NCBI GenBank assembly: GCA_946902985.2
Contig: OX336389.2
Span: 985,240,482-985,304,481, forward strand
Direction of reading: 5' to 3'
From: Meconema thalassinum
Lineage: Eukaryota; Arthropoda; Insecta; Orthoptera; Tettigoniidae
Length of the DNA stretch: 64,000 nt
A program made the translations under genes and the position numbers. Within the stretch, counting starts at the first letter, position 1. Every line of letters starts with the position of its first letter. Below are positions 63,480-64,000 of the stretch, piece by piece. Below the pieces are notes generated by a model, which saw only the letters and a list, made by a program, of their open reading frames with translations, had not been told where the DNA came from and searched no databases.

Positions 63480-64000
63480 GCGGCAGATCTAAATGTACCT
63501 CTATCTTTTGCATCAAATATAAGATGAATGTCATGTTCCTCGAACCAATTCATGAGAGTGTCTCCATTAGAATCGGTGGCACTATAATTCCATTCTACAT
63601 GCTGACTGTTGAAATCTCCCACATAGATGGCTGGATGGTTTTGTACCTGAATCATCTGGGAGGGCCACGGAGAAAGTGGAGGCTTGTAGATGTTTGTAAT
63701 GATGAAATCTCCAACTTGGATGACTACAGTGTGAATGTCATATTTAGAGCTAGATGTGAGCAATGAAGCATTTTCAATGGTGCTGCGAACATATGTAGCT
63801 GTGCCATATGCATGGTGGTATGTCGCACCTACGATATCATATCCTGATATTTGCCCTCTGGTTTGTAATTGATGTTCGTCCACCACATGTGTTTCCTGAA
63901 TAGCAACCACATCGATGTTTTCATCTCGTAGGATTTTTGACAAGTAGTGGCATTTGGATTTACGTATGCCTTCTATATTTAGGTGAAGAACTTGAAGCGT
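63329..64000 (-). pseudogene. LINE ORF2: AP-endonuclease domain (partial)
   Basis: Reading starts off-window (VLHLNIEGIRKSKCHYLSK) and continues IDVVAIQETH (catalytic E), TYVRS, IITNIYKPP, then YVGDFNSQHVEWNY (metal/DNA-binding D and N) and GTFRSAAWR. It leaves frame near 63480 and continues in the next frame with PDLCFVSSDQ and the SQHRPV histidine motif. All main EEP residues are visible across the two frames. This domain nicks target DNA for primed reverse transcription. Confidence 0.88.

Larger units (their letters stand above)
60957..64000 (-). mobile_element. APE-type LINE (jockey/I-like group), 3' 3.0 kb
   Basis: Minus strand: endonuclease at the window edge, reverse transcriptase in the middle, a cysteine-rich C-terminus, a short UTR and a (TAAA)n tail (60957-60996). 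The 5' side, including any ORF1, is beyond base 64000. Frameshifts near 63480, 62980 and 62040 and the nested 55-bp insert show it is no longer active. No RNase H domain is seen before the C-terminal cysteine block. The clade assignment is by eye. Confidence 0.9.

Overview
The window reads as gene-poor, transposon-saturated nuclear DNA of a large insect genome. I found no convincing host protein-coding gene, tRNA, rRNA or snRNA gene. Coding potential is limited to mobile-element proteins: a Penelope-like element (PLE), an APE-type LINE with most of its second ORF, and decayed relics of Helitron, Tc1, pogo/Tigger, hAT and RNase H-bearing LINE proteins. The arthropod element mix and the dense tRNA-headed SINEs suggest a polyneopteran insect, perhaps Orthoptera. 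That taxonomic guess rests on repeat style, not on a gene, and is tentative.

Layout. 1-13 kb: SINEs of several families, one copy of a multimeric 'GCCGCCAT' repeat with a nested SINE, a Tigger relic, a hAT-type MITE, a LINE RNase H relic and a PLE terminus. 13-24 kb: a SINE carrying two nested insertions, further SINEs and small foldback repeats. 24-28 kb: a Helitron helicase relic, a complete 1.2-kb retroposon with an internal 29-bp minisatellite, and a short Helitron. 30-38.7 kb: non-autonomous Helitrons, a second minisatellite retroposon and a seven-unit satellite of about 165 bp. 38.8-46 kb: a second multimeric repeat, the PLE with its reverse transcriptase/GIY-YIG protein and a hammerhead ribozyme, then three nested insertions in a row. 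46-60.9 kb: SINEs, a Tc1 relic, a hAT relic with a TTF-type zinc finger, and an 80-bp tandem array. 60.96-64 kb: the 3' part of an APE-type LINE running off the right edge.

These elements do not form a host pathway. They interact as parasites: LINEs supply reverse transcriptase, several SINE families with different tRNA-like heads share one core and one 3' tail, and a separate retroposon family ends in a conserved hairpin. That hairpin was inserted alone three times, each time with a target-site duplication (TSD), which suggests it is a reverse-transcriptase recognition structure. Many insertions keep readable TSDs, so relative ages can be read from nesting.

Family names SINE-A to SINE-F are local labels used only here. 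All comparisons were made by eye, so boundaries without a stated TSD are accurate only to about 10-30 bases.
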